Below, piece by piece: positions 1 to 6,361 of a stretch of 7,293 nucleotides of DNA; positions within the stretch are counted from its first letter, which is position 1; each line of letters begins with the position of its first letter. The notes below the pieces were generated by a model. It ran no database searches. It worked only from the letters and a program-made list of their open reading frames with translations, and was not told where the DNA came from. Both the position numbers and the translations under genes were made by a program. Location of the stretch: positions 1 through 7,293 of the forward strand of contig JAQUAC010000106.1 in assembly GCA_028687415.1 (NCBI GenBank), read 5' to 3'. Origin of the DNA: Acidocella sp. GTDB lineage: Bacteria; Pseudomonadota; Alphaproteobacteria; Acetobacterales; Acetobacteraceae.

Positions 1-1187
1 TGAATCTGGCTGTCATCTTCTGTGTGCCGGCGCTGCTGCTGGTGGTGGTGAAGCGGCTGGAGGATGAGTTGAACCGTCGCCAAGCCGTGGCGCTTGCAGC
101 GGTCATCCTGCTGGCGCAGTTCCTCATCTGCATCGAAATTTTCGCCATGGTCTTCGTCTTTGGCGGCATCGCCTGGGCGCTGGGCTATCTGTACCTGCCG
201 GAGCGCCGCGCCGCGTTGCGCCGTTTGTTTGTGGACGGGCTTTATACCGCCCCCTTCGTGGCGCTGCCGCTGCTGCCGCTGTTTGTCTCCATGGCGCGCC
301 ATTACGCGCTCATCAACCACCCCGCTGCCTGGCCATACTTCTTCACGGCCGATCTGCTGAATGTGTTCATTCCCTCGGCGATGAACCTGTTCGGCGCACC
401 GTTCGAGGCACTCTCCCGGCACTTCAACGGCGGCGTGCAGGAGCAGGATGCCTATCTCGGCCTGCCGCTCATCCTGCTGCTGGTGCTGTTCGCGAAGGCG
501 CAGGGTGGCACGGCGCGCGGCCGCTTCTTGCTTGCCTGCTTTTTGGTTCTGCTGCTGTGCGAGTTCGGGCCGCGCCTATGGATCGCCGGGCATTACTCGC
601 CCATCGTGCTGCCCTGGATGTTCATCATGCATCTGCCGCTGCTGGGTTCAGCGCTCACCGTGCGGTTCGCCATGTTCACCGCGCTCTCCGCCGGTGTCAT
701 AGCCGCTTACTGGGTGGCGGCACCTGGGCGCCGCACTTGGCGGCTTGGGCTTGGGCTGCTGGCCTGCGTGGCGCTGCTGCCGCAACCGCACCCGTGGAGG
801 GCGCCGCCTTACTCCAGCTTTTTCGCGCCAGGGCGGGTGCAGCAGGTGCTGGGCCAGAACCCGCGTCTGCTCATTCTGCCCTTCGCCATTAACGGCCCGT
901 CCTCCTTCTGGCAGATGGAGAATGGGTTCGGATTCACTGAGGTTGGCGGTTATCTAGGCTTTCCGCCAAAGCCCGCGCAAAGTTTCCCGGCCGTGGGCGA
1001 GTTGTTCGGCAATGTTATTGAATCCGGCTTCGCCGCGGACTTCGCAGTCTATGTGCGGCAGAATGGCGCGCAATACATCATCGCTGGGCCTGGGGCCAAC
1101 CCAGCCATGGTCGCGGTCATTTCGTCTCTCGACTGGCCCGCGAAAAAAATCGACGACGTAACAGTGTTTGTCGTGCCGCAATCCTGA
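1..1187 (+). CDS. Polytopic membrane protein, GT-C glycosyltransferase-like, C-terminal part (5' end outside window)
   Basis: The frame is open back to base 3 and hydrophobic there (N-L-A-V-I-F-C-V before a GTG at 24), so I read the gene as entering from the left rather than starting at 24. About 394 codons are visible, ending in TGA at 1185-1187. Counting from the GTG codon, hydrophobic segments lie near residues 20-50, 70-90, 100-125, 145-160, 165-182, 193-235 and 240-255. A largely soluble tail of about 130 residues follows, which would be periplasmic. Two features recall large GT-C-like membrane proteins: a P-L-L-G-S-A-L-T-V-R-F-A segment before a helix, and a tail with an F-W-Q-M-E-N-G-F segment followed by G-G-Y-L-G-F-P-P. 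Such proteins move sugars from polyprenyl-phosphate donors to glycans or lipids outside the inner membrane. The catalytic acidic loop expected near the N terminus is not in the window, so enzymatic activity is inferred only from architecture and neighbours. GC is high, like the genes from 3000 onward and unlike the next gene. Confidence 0.7.
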   Translation, partial: NLAVIFCVPALLLVVVKRLEDELNRRQAVALAAVILLAQFLICIEIFAMVFVFGGIAWALGYLYLPERRAALRRLFVDGLYTAPFVALPLLPLFVSMARHYALINHPAAWPYFFTADLLNVFIPSAMNLFGAPFEALSRHFNGGVQEQDAYLGLPLILLLVLFAKAQGGTARGRFLLACFLVLLLCEFGPRLWIAGHYSPIVLPWMFIMHLPLLGSALTVRFAMFTALSAGVIAAYWVAAPGRRTWRLGLGLLACVALLPQPHPWRAPPYSSFFAPGRVQQVLGQNPRLLILPFAINGPSSFWQMENGFGFTEVGGYLGFPPKPAQSFPAVGELFGNVIESGFAADFAVYVRQNGAQYIIAGPGANPAMVAVISSLDWPAKKIDDVTVFVVPQS

Positions 1188-1228
1188 GATGGAGGGCTTT
1201 TCTCAGATATGCCGTGTTGTAATGATGG

Positions 1229-1245
1229 CGTCACCTTGGTTGACG
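1229..1245. repeat. Short inverted repeat CGTCA-N7-TGACG upstream of the low-GC membrane gene
   Basis: CGTCA at 1229-1233 is matched by TGACG at 1241-1245 across a 7-base spacer, and the centre (CCTTGG) partly extends the symmetry. It lies in the 92-base gap between the two membrane-protein genes, 34 bases before the ATG at 1280. The arms are short. It could be an operator-like site, a small hairpin in the leader, or chance. A run of six T residues lies at 1254-1259, but it does not directly follow the stem, so I do not call a terminator. Confidence 0.3.
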
Positions 1246-1279
1246 ATGAAATATTTTTTGGGCGGTTCTGGAGCTTTGA

Positions 1280-2899
1280 ATGTTCGCACGCGGATCAAAG
1301 ACGAATTATATAGATTATCTGCTGTTGATTTTGATTTTTGTGGGGGGCGTGAATGCCTTTGAAGTCGTTTTTCACGGTAATAATTTAGAATCCGATACCG
1401 CATCCTCGGCCATGTTATGGCAGGGTGTGCATCAATATGGCTGGGGCTTTTTAAGAACTTGGCGTTTTACAACAGATGGCTGGCAATTCTCCTTGTTGCC
1501 ATTTCATTTCAGCCTACTTTACATATTTGGTGCAAAGCCAACCGTTATAATAGCTTTTGGCTGGGTCATTTTCATCGCGTGTGTAATAACGACCTATTAT
1601 CTGACGCTGCGGGTATCTGGAAATCGTCGCCTCGCACTAATTGTGGCCTTGTTATTGAGTTGGGCAAATCCGGGTGCGCTGTTAACGGCGCAAGGGTCTC
1701 TGGGGTATCCCATCGCTCATAATATTTCGATTTTGTATTGCTCGGTTTCGTTGATTTGTCTGGTTCATTATATCCAGAGCAGAAACAGCCTGCTTTTTGT
1801 CTTTGCGGATATGTTCATGATTTTGAGCTGCATTTCCGACCCATGGGCGGATGTGGCGTTTCTGCTGCCCGTTGTAGCGGGCTCTTTGCTGCTGCTGTTT
1901 TGCAAGGGGGGACGGCAATATCTTGGTTTATTGATCAACAATATTCTGGTTGCGGCTTTTATCGTGGCTTATTTCCGGACCAGTGGGTTTGGGCTTTTTG
2001 ATTATCTCGCGGCGCCGATAACTCATGTCAGTTCTGATGTTTTAAAAAGAAACTTTGATTTTCTGTGCAGTGGCATTGCGGGGTATTTCAATGTCAACAT
2101 CTCCGGGGGGGTGAATAACACGCTTCTGTATATCGGGCCGGACGTTTTTGCCATGGTTTTTGCTCTATGCACATTCAGCGCGCTGTCGTTGACGCTGAAG
2201 CGTTTCCGGGTGTTGCCGCTCGCCGAGTTTTTCTGCTTGATGGTATTTTTGCTCTCCGCGATAGGGTCTATTGCCGCTTATTTGCTGCTGTTTGTGTCGG
2301 TAGCCCCCTGGTCAGCCCGGTACTTTGACACCGCGTTCGTCTTCGCGCCTGCTTATGTTTTGTTGTCGTTCAGGCGGTCGGCTTTTCTTTCGCTGCCGGT
2401 ATTCAAGGCTGCGGGTATTTTGTTTGCCATGCTGTTTGTGGTCAGCGGGGCGCAAGCATCACGGCACTTTTGGTCGTCAAAGGGGCTGTCTGTCGAGCCG
2501 GCACTTTCAATCGCGCGTTTCTTGCAGTCCAACAACCTGACTTACGGCTATGGTGATTACTGGGGGGCGGAAGCCAACGCGGTTTCGTGGATTACCAAAG
2601 GCGATGTTCTGGTCAGGCCGGTCCGCTTTAACGGCGTGTCTGGCCGAGTGATGAAATCTCCTGTCGGGCAGGTTTCCAGCCTGTGGTATCAGTCTGTGGA
2701 CCAGCGGGATAAAAGCCGGACATTCATCGTGTTCACCAATCATGCTGACGATACCTGCCAGCCGCTGGAAAAATGCATTGATGCGGCAAAACAGCAGATA
2801 GGGGTGCCGGACCAGATCTTAATGTTCAATGCCTATGGCGATGATTATTACGTTCTAGTTTGGAATCGCCCGATTCTGGATAGGCTGGATAATTTCTGA
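1280..2899 (+). CDS. Low-GC polytopic membrane protein, GT-C glycosyltransferase-like
   Basis: 539 residues. The ATG at 1280 is supported by GGAG at 1270-1273, six bases upstream. A first helix (about residues 13-31) leads into an extracytoplasmic loop with E-S-D at 37-39. An acidic loop after the first helix is the usual site of the catalytic carboxylate in GT-C enzymes, so Asp39 is the candidate. Further hydrophobic segments lie near 75-110, 117-136, 147-165, 170-210, 214-232, 280-305, 315-343, 350-366 and 378-394, with an S-D-P-W motif in the fourth region. The last ~140 residues are soluble and probably periplasmic. They contain Y-G-Y-G-D-Y-W-G-A and two cysteines six apart (Cys493, Cys499) that could form a disulfide. 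The gene is markedly more AT-rich than its neighbours: hand counts of 60-base lines gave 21 G+C at 1501 and 26 at 1321, against 39 at 3301. That suggests separate acquisition. I do not recognise a named family; sugar transfer to a surface glycan is inferred from architecture and the adjacent GT2 gene. Confidence 0.72.
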   Translation: MFARGSKTNYIDYLLLILIFVGGVNAFEVVFHGNNLESDTASSAMLWQGVHQYGWGFLRTWRFTTDGWQFSLLPFHFSLLYIFGAKPTVIIAFGWVIFIACVITTYYLTLRVSGNRRLALIVALLLSWANPGALLTAQGSLGYPIAHNISILYCSVSLICLVHYIQSRNSLLFVFADMFMILSCISDPWADVAFLLPVVAGSLLLLFCKGGRQYLGLLINNILVAAFIVAYFRTSGFGLFDYLAAPITHVSSDVLKRNFDFLCSGIAGYFNVNISGGVNNTLLYIGPDVFAMVFALCTFSALSLTLKRFRVLPLAEFFCLMVFLLSAIGSIAAYLLLFVSVAPWSARYFDTAFVFAPAYVLLSFRRSAFLSLPVFKAAGILFAMLFVVSGAQASRHFWSSKGLSVEPALSIARFLQSNNLTYGYGDYWGAEANAVSWITKGDVLVRPVRFNGVSGRVMKSPVGQVSSLWYQSVDQRDKSRTFIVFTNHADDTCQPLEKCIDAAKQQIGVPDQILMFNAYGDDYYVLVWNRPILDRLDNF

Positions 2900-3010
2900 G
2901 AGACCTGCTTGAAGGTGCAAGGGTTCGCATGCGGAGATAATTCCGGCCCAGGCCAGGGAGAGGTTCCGCTACCCGCCGGCTTTCTGGAGAAACTCGTGGC
3001 TTATTTTCAT

Positions 3011-3014
3011 GGAG
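3011..3014 (+). promoter_or_regulatory. Probable ribosome binding site favouring the ATG at 3027
   Basis: GGAG lies 12 bases before the ATG at 3027, which is a long but usable spacing. The in-frame ATG at 3009 has no Shine-Dalgarno-like sequence at a suitable distance; the nearest GGAG, at 2986-2989, is about 20 bases away. This tips the start choice for the GT2 gene to 3027, though only weakly. Confidence 0.4.
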
Positions 3015-3026
3015 ATAGTCCAAAAC

Positions 3027-3998
3027 ATGGGTGATCTGATCTCCCTCGTCGTGCCGTTCTACAACGAGGCGGCAACGATCCAGCGTTTTGCTGACGCCAT
3101 CCTACCGGTGCTGGATGCGGTTCCGGACACGGCGTGGGAGATTGTCTGCGTCGATGATGGCAGCACCGACGGCACGTTGCTGAAACTCGTCGCCCTGGCG
3201 CAGGCGGATACACGTTTCCGTGTGCTGGAATTCTCGCGCAATTTTGGCAAGGAGGCTGCGTTGACCGCAGGCATAGACGCCGCGCGCGGGGCGGCGGTGA
3301 TTCCCATCGACGCCGATTTGCAAGACCCCCCGGCGCTGATCGCGGATATGGTCGCCGCCTGGCGCAAAGGGGCCGAGGTGGTGCTGGCCCGCCGCACGGA
3401 CCGTACCACGGACGGTATGCTGAAGCGCAAGACCGCCGCATGGTTCTATCAGTTGCATAATAAGCTCTCGAAAACCCACATCCCTGAGAATGTTGGTGAT
3501 TTCCGGCTCATGGACCGCATCGTGGTGGATGCACTGAAGCAGTTGCCCGAGCGCCAGCGCTTCATGAAGGGATTGTTCGCCTGGGTCGGCTTCCGCACGG
3601 TCACGCTGGATTACACCCGTGCCGCCCGTGCGGCGGGGGAGAGCAAGTTCTCCGGCTTCGCGCTGTGGAATTTCGCGCTTGAGGGATTCACCAGCTTCTC
3701 CACCGTGCCGCTGAAAATCTGGACCTATATGGGGATTTTGAGCGCGGCGTTCACGATTCTCTATGCGGTTTACATGATCATCCGTACGGTTGTGTTCGGT
3801 AACGAGGTGCCGGGTTATGCCTCGCTCTTTGTCGCCGTGCTGTTTTTTGGTAGCGCCCAGCTTATCAGTATTGGATTGCTAGGAGAATATATAGGGCGCA
3901 TCTACATGGAAACGAAGCAGCGCCCAACATATCTCATCCGTAAAACCTATGGGGCACTCAATGGAGCGCAACGCTTATCTGGAGATGGCGGCAGTTGA
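3027..3998 (+). CDS. GT2 family glycosyltransferase, DPM1/ArnC/GtrB-like polyprenyl-phosphate sugar transferase
   Basis: 323 residues from the ATG at 3027; an in-frame ATG at 3009 would add six residues but lacks a ribosome binding site. The family transfers a sugar from a nucleotide donor to undecaprenyl (polyprenyl) phosphate on the cytoplasmic face of the inner membrane. Visible motifs in order are the N-terminal S-L-V-V-P-F-Y-N-E strand, V-D-D-G-S-T-D-G-T (42-50), S-R-N-F-G-K-E-A-A-L-T-A-G (70-82), the metal-binding D-A-D-L-Q-D-P-P (95-102) and G-D-F-R-L-M-D-R (157-164). Two C-terminal membrane helices follow (about 232-257 and 265-290), ending in G-L-L-G-E-Y-I-G-R-I-Y and R-P-T-Y. Length and layout are typical for the family and all expected catalytic motifs look intact. 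It sits between GT-C-like membrane genes that could use its lipid-linked product and a methyltransferase whose start overlaps its last 38 bases. The identity of the sugar cannot be told from sequence alone. Confidence 0.92.
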   Translation: MGDLISLVVPFYNEAATIQRFADAILPVLDAVPDTAWEIVCVDDGSTDGTLLKLVALAQADTRFRVLEFSRNFGKEAALTAGIDAARGAAVIPIDADLQDPPALIADMVAAWRKGAEVVLARRTDRTTDGMLKRKTAAWFYQLHNKLSKTHIPENVGDFRLMDRIVVDALKQLPERQRFMKGLFAWVGFRTVTLDYTRAARAAGESKFSGFALWNFALEGFTSFSTVPLKIWTYMGILSAAFTILYAVYMIIRTVVFGNEVPGYASLFVAVLFFGSAQLISIGLLGEYIGRIYMETKQRPTYLIRKTYGALNGAQRLSGDGGS

Positions 3999-4695
3999 GG
4001 AGCGGCACTGGTGGTTCGCCGGGCGCAGGCGGGTGCTTGCCGCGATTATCGCCTGGCTAGGCCTTAAGCCGGGGGCATCTATTCTAGAGCTTGGCTCTGG
4101 CACGGGCGGCAATTTTGCCATGCTCTCGCAATTCGGCCACATCACGGCGGTGGAGATGAACGAGGCAGCGCGAGACATCTCCAGGACCAGGCTGAAGAGC
4201 GCGGATGTGCGCGCTGGCATGTTGCCGCATGAATTGCCACTGGAAGGGCGGAAATTCGACTTGATCTGCATGTTTGACGTGCTGGAGCATGTGGAGGACG
4301 ATGCCGCTACACTGCGCCAGTTGCGCGCGCATTTGGCGCCGGGCGGGTGTGGGCTCATCACGGTACCAGCCTATAAGGCTTTGTTCGGTCCGCATGATGT
4401 GGAATTGCACCACAAGCGCCGCTATGAATACGTCGAGCTCCGTGCCCGGCTGCTCGAGGCCGGGCTACGCGTGGAAAAACTAAGTTTCGCCAACGCCGTG
4501 CTGCTGCCTCTGGCGGTAGCCATGCGTTGGCTGGACCGGGTTACCAACCGTAAGCAGGCGAGTGGCGCCGTCATGCCGCCGGCTCCTGTGAACGCGCTTT
4601 TTGCCATGCTGTTCGGCGCCGAGGCCTGGATCTTGCCCTGGGGGAACCTGCCTTTTGGCCTATCGCTGCTGGCTGTGGTCACGGGGGGAGATTAA
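3961..4695 (+). CDS. Class I SAM-dependent methyltransferase
   Basis: 244 residues from the ATG at 3961, which has a G-rich stretch (3951-3954) six bases upstream. An in-frame ATG at 3949 lacks any such signal. The N terminus carries E-E-R-H-W-W-F-A-G-R-R-R (13-24), a segment typical of a methyltransferase group found beside GT2 enzymes in surface-glycan and lipid gene clusters. The SAM-binding motif I is I-L-E-L-G-S-G-T-G-G (41-50). The acidic residue ending strand 2 is Glu65, and F-D-V-L-E-H-V-E-D-D lies at 105-114, followed by L-A-P-G-G and a strand ending T-V-P-A-Y. A hydrophobic C-terminal stretch suggests membrane association or a lipid-like substrate. The start lies within the end of the GT2 gene (38-base overlap in another frame), so the two are probably translationally coupled and work in one pathway. 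The substrate is not known; a sugar hydroxyl or a polyprenyl-linked intermediate is a guess from context. Confidence 0.88.
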   Translation: MERNAYLEMAAVEERHWWFAGRRRVLAAIIAWLGLKPGASILELGSGTGGNFAMLSQFGHITAVEMNEAARDISRTRLKSADVRAGMLPHELPLEGRKFDLICMFDVLEHVEDDAATLRQLRAHLAPGGCGLITVPAYKALFGPHDVELHHKRRYEYVELRARLLEAGLRVEKLSFANAVLLPLAVAMRWLDRVTNRKQASGAVMPPAPVNALFAMLFGAEAWILPWGNLPFGLSLLAVVTGGD

Positions 4696-4704
4696 TATTA
4701 TGAT
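4676..4704 (+). promoter_or_regulatory. Candidate sigma-70-type promoter for the amidase-nadK-FkbH-like group
   Basis: TGGTCA (4676-4681; four of six matches to TTGACA) is followed after 17 bases by TATGAT (4699-4704; five of six matches to TATAAT). This is in an AT-rich patch that stands out from its GC-rich surroundings. Transcription would start near 4711, leaving a short leader before the ATG at 4729. The -35 half lies within the methyltransferase coding end. Seen by eye only; a chance match is possible. Confidence 0.38.
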
Positions 4705-4717
4705 ATATTCGCTAGCC

Positions 4718-4723
4718 AAGGAG
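4718..4723 (+). promoter_or_regulatory. Strong ribosome binding site fixing the amidase start at 4729
   Basis: AAGGAG lies five bases before the ATG at 4729. Its last G is also the first base of the alternative GTG codon at 4723, so that GTG cannot be the real start. Confidence 0.75.
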
Positions 4724-4728
4724 TGAAC

Positions 4729-5559
4729 ATGCGCGTCGCTGTGATCCAGATGTCGCCCGGAGCCGATAAGGCGGAAAACATCGCGCAGGCACGCGCGCTC
4801 ATTGAGGCATTGGCGGCAGAGCAGAAGGTCGATCTTATTGCTCTGCCCGAAATATGGACCTGCCTGGGCGGAGACCGGGCGCAAAAATTCGCCGCCGCCG
4901 AGGCGCTGCCGGAACCGGGCGGGCAGGGGGGCGAGGCTTATGAGTTCCTGCGCGGCATGGCCATGGCACATAATCTGCACATTCACGGTGGTTCCATAGG
5001 CGAGCTGGCTGGCGACAAGCTGTTCAACACTTCGCTGGTATTCTCTCCCGCCGGGAACGAGCTGGCGCGATACCGCAAAATTCACCTTTTTGACATCACC
5101 ACCCCGGACGGGCAGGGCTATCGCGAGAGCGCCATTTACGGCGCGGGGGATAAAGTCGTCACTTGCGACATCGCCGGCACGCGTATCGGGCTGGCCATCT
5201 GCTACGATCTGCGTTTCCCCGAGCTGTTCCTGGCGCTACGCCGCCAGCATGTGGATCTCATCGTGCTGCCTGCGGCCTTTACGCTGCAAACCGGCAAGGA
5301 TCATTGGGAAGTGCTGCTGCGTGCCCGTGCCATTGAGACTCAGACCTGGATCGCGGCCCCGGCCTGCACAGGCGCGCATAAGGAAGCCAACGGCGAGACG
5401 CGCTACACTTATGGCCATTCGCTCATTGTCGACCCGTGGGGGCATGTGGTCGCCAAAGCCTCGGATGGGCTGGGCTGGGCTGCCGCCAGCATCGATAAGA
5501 GCCTCACCGCCCGGGTGCGGACGAACATGCCACTGCTCGACCACCGGCGCCTCGCTTGA
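4729..5559 (+). CDS. Carbon-nitrogen hydrolase (nitrilase superfamily, Nit-type amidase)
   Basis: 276 residues, the usual length for single-domain Nit proteins, starting at the ATG at 4729 behind a strong AAGGAG site. The complete catalytic triad is visible: Glu41 in A-L-P-E-I-W, Lys117 in Y-R-K-I-H-L-F-D, and Cys158 in G-L-A-I-C-Y-D-L-R-F-P-E-L-F. These contexts match the branch that includes Nit1/deaminated-glutathione amidase and Nit2/omega-amidase better than true nitrilases. The family hydrolyses small amides in the cytoplasm, and several members do metabolite repair. Which substrate this one uses cannot be decided by eye: deaminated glutathione, 2-oxoglutaramate or another omega-amide are all possible. 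It ends 43 bases before the NAD kinase gene, and the gap shows no obvious terminator, so co-transcription is likely. Confidence 0.93.
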   Translation: MRVAVIQMSPGADKAENIAQARALIEALAAEQKVDLIALPEIWTCLGGDRAQKFAAAEALPEPGGQGGEAYEFLRGMAMAHNLHIHGGSIGELAGDKLFNTSLVFSPAGNELARYRKIHLFDITTPDGQGYRESAIYGAGDKVVTCDIAGTRIGLAICYDLRFPELFLALRRQHVDLIVLPAAFTLQTGKDHWEVLLRARAIETQTWIAAPACTGAHKEANGETRYTYGHSLIVDPWGHVVAKASDGLGWAAASIDKSLTARVRTNMPLLDHRRLA

Positions 5560-5602
5560 TGCGCGCGGGGATGGTGGGGCGGCCGTGCACCAAGGCAATA
5601 TT

Positions 5603-6361
5603 ATGAAATTAGCTTTCATCGCAGCGCGCACGACGAGCGCCGAGGCCGCGCGGGACCGTCTTATTGCAATTTATGGCGACGCGCCGCCGACCCAGGCCGA
5701 TGTCATCGTGGCGCTGGGTGGGGACGGGCTGATGCTGGAATGCCTGCATCGCGTGCTGGGTACCGCCATGCCGGTCTATGGCATGAATTGCGGCTCCGTC
5801 GGCTTCATGATGAACGAGTACCATGAGGACGATCTGCCGGGCCGCGTCACCCGCGCCATGTCCAGCGTGCTGCACCCGCTGCGCATGCATGCCGTCACCG
5901 CCTCAGGGGTGGTGGAGGAGGCAATGGCGCTGAATGAGGTCTCGCTGCTGCGCGAGGGCCGCCAGGCGGCGAAAATCCGCATTTCCGTTGACCATACCGA
6001 GCGGCTGAACGAGCTGATCTGCGACGGTGTGCTGATCGCCACCCCCGCTGGCTCCACCGCCTATAACCTCTCCGCGCACGGGCCGATCATCCCGCTCAGC
6101 GCCAATCTGCTGCCACTCACGCCGATCTCCGCCTTCCGCCCCCGGCGCTGGCGCGGCGCGCTGCTGCCCTCCACGGTCGATGTGCTGTTCGAGGTTCTGG
6201 AGGCCGATAAGCGCCCCGTGGCCGCGGTGGCGGATTTCACCGAGGTGCGAGACGTGGTCTCCGTGGCGGTGAGCGAGGACCGCAGCATCAGCGCGACCGT
6301 GCTGTTTGATCCGGACCGCGCGCTGAGTGAGCGGATCATCACGGAGCAGTTCACGGTCTGA
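5603..6361 (+). CDS. nadK: NAD kinase
   Basis: 252 residues. The ATG at 5603 is preceded by AAGG (5592-5595) at seven bases. The same frame is open far upstream inside the amidase gene, but those codons have no family resemblance and the true start is clear. The enzyme phosphorylates NAD+ to NADP+ in the cytoplasm, using ATP or another phosphate donor. Diagnostic motifs are V-A-L-G-G-D-G (36-42; Asp41 is the conserved catalytic/metal-linked Asp), G-M-N-C-G-S-V-G-F-M (60-69), the L-N-E-V-S dinucleotide-binding motif (110-114) and D-G-V-L-I-A-T-P-A-G-S-T-A-Y (141-154). The next segment, with T-P-I-S-A-F-R-P-R-R-W-R-G, is typical of the compact alphaproteobacterial form, which lacks the N-terminal extension of longer NAD kinases. 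Its TGA overlaps the start of the next gene by one base (TGATG), implying translational coupling. No key residue appears to be missing. Confidence 0.95.
   Translation: MKLAFIAARTTSAEAARDRLIAIYGDAPPTQADVIVALGGDGLMLECLHRVLGTAMPVYGMNCGSVGFMMNEYHEDDLPGRVTRAMSSVLHPLRMHAVTASGVVEEAMALNEVSLLREGRQAAKIRISVDHTERLNELICDGVLIATPAGSTAYNLSAHGPIIPLSANLLPLTPISAFRPRRWRGALLPSTVDVLFEVLEADKRPVAAVADFTEVRDVVSVAVSEDRSISATVLFDPDRALSERIITEQFTV

Noticed and set aside
1..26. GTG at 24 as the true start of the first membrane protein.
   Set aside because: The frame is open and hydrophobic upstream to the window edge, no Shine-Dalgarno sequence precedes 24, and the visible part lacks the N-terminal loop expected of this architecture.
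1240..1268. TTGACG at 1240-1245 as a promoter -35 box for the low-GC gene.
   Set aside because: No acceptable -10 hexamer lies 16-18 bases downstream (the sequence there is GC-rich), and the expected start point would fall at or beyond the ribosome binding site.
2900..3026. The gap before the GT2 gene as a terminator, small RNA or tRNA remnant.
   Set aside because: Only weak symmetries are present (CTTG/CAAG around 2910-2922, and CCGGC/GCCGG at 2943-2947 and 2975-2979). There is no T-run after a stem and no tRNA-like arms.
3007..3479. Three overlapping minus-strand open frames opposite the GT2 gene.
   Set aside because: All are composition artefacts opposite a clear GT2 enzyme; the translations are Arg/Pro- or Ala/Ser-rich and low in information.
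5090..5602. The NAD kinase frame stays open upstream across the second half of the amidase gene, allowing a 423-residue reading.
   Set aside because: The extra residues are Arg/Pro/Cys-rich, as expected of an off-frame reading of GC-rich DNA. The NAD kinase family begins at the ATG at 5603, which has its own ribosome binding site.
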